Part shown: positions 63,972-64,000 of the stretch, one piece after another
How the letters are laid out: every line of letters begins with the position of its first letter
Numbering within the stretch: position 1 is the stretch's first letter
NCBI GenBank assembly: GCA_003612395.1
Contig: RAYQ01000004.1
Location: 219,074 to 283,073, forward strand
Direction: 5' to 3'
From: Parablautia intestinalis
Lineage (GTDB): Bacteria > Bacillota > Clostridia > Lachnospirales > Lachnospiraceae
DNA length: 64,000 nucleotides
Position numbers and translations under genes: made by a program
The notes under the pieces: generated by a model
Database searches by the model: none
The model's input: the letters and a program-made list of their open reading frames with translations, nothing else
Told to the model about the DNA's origin: nothing

Positions 63972-64000
63972 GGTTAAGCTTCCGGCCTATTAGTACCTGT
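63972..64000 (-). rRNA. 23S rRNA, 3' terminal fragment
   Basis: The minus strand reads GTACTAATAGGCCGGAAGC then TTAACC, which matches the conserved 3' end of bacterial 23S rRNA. The body of the gene lies beyond base 64000. No 5S rRNA follows before the terminator. Confidence 0.85.

Noticed and set aside
1..64000. CRISPR array, prophage or insertion sequence
   Set aside because: No spacer-repeat array, integrase, transposase or phage structural gene was seen in any reading frame.

Overview
The window is a chromosomal segment of a Gram-positive anaerobe of the Clostridia, most likely Lachnospiraceae. This is inferred from gene content (single-chain GlyRS, pta-ackA, plsX-acpP-rnc-smc-ftsY, the UPF0210/ACT pair, a CmpB-type membrane protein, CheV, a sirtuin of the macrodomain-linked type), from Gram-positive lipoprotein signals, and from sigma-A promoters and strong GGAGG ribosome sites. 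A species cannot be named from what I can see. Nearly everything is on the minus strand, so transcription runs from high to low coordinates. The one confident plus-strand gene is tmcAL at 33235-34596.

Layout from the right. The last 29 bases are the 3' end of a 23S rRNA gene, with its terminator at 63.9 kb and no 5S gene in between. Then come cheV, a divergent sirtuin, a 645-residue low-complexity membrane protein, hisH-hisF, ung, a TrmB-type regulator behind a long structured leader, a lysA-like decarboxylase, tRNA-Leu(CAA) and nagB. A cell-envelope/replication operon follows (small anti-sigma-like protein, polA, coaE, a 703-residue FtsA-like protein), then a WalJ-like metallo-hydrolase and the ACT/UPF0210 pair.

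From 45.0 to 34.6 kb lies the least ordinary block. It has two very large paralogous lipoprotein solute-binding proteins carrying N-terminal propeller-like domains, two sugar-type ABC permeases, an HlyD-like adaptor and a reduced MacB-like protein, with no ATPase in the cluster. After the plus-strand tmcAL come pta-ackA, yceD-rpmF, plsX-acpP, rnc-smc-ftsY, ilvA, a YitT membrane protein, a GH25 muramidase overlapping an AraC regulator, an M16C peptidase and asnS. An AT-rich gene for a one-chain restriction-modification-specificity enzyme sits between asnS and a DUF4349 lipoprotein. The left end carries era-yqzL-recO, a small lipoprotein, glyS, alaS, rpsU behind a structured leader, a CmpB-family protein and a truncated D-Ala-D-Ala carboxypeptidase.

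Two kinds of signal are not explained by genes. One is a set of diverged short repeats and hairpins scattered through the intergenic gaps (13.8, 18.4, 31.8, 37.2, 40.6, 42.6, 47.9 and 57.5 kb). The other is a set of long structured 5' leaders (rpsU, yceD-rpmF, trmB). The best candidates for something undescribed are the ATPase-less transporter/adaptor cluster, the FtsA-like protein with a repeated C-terminal region, and the degenerate sirtuin.
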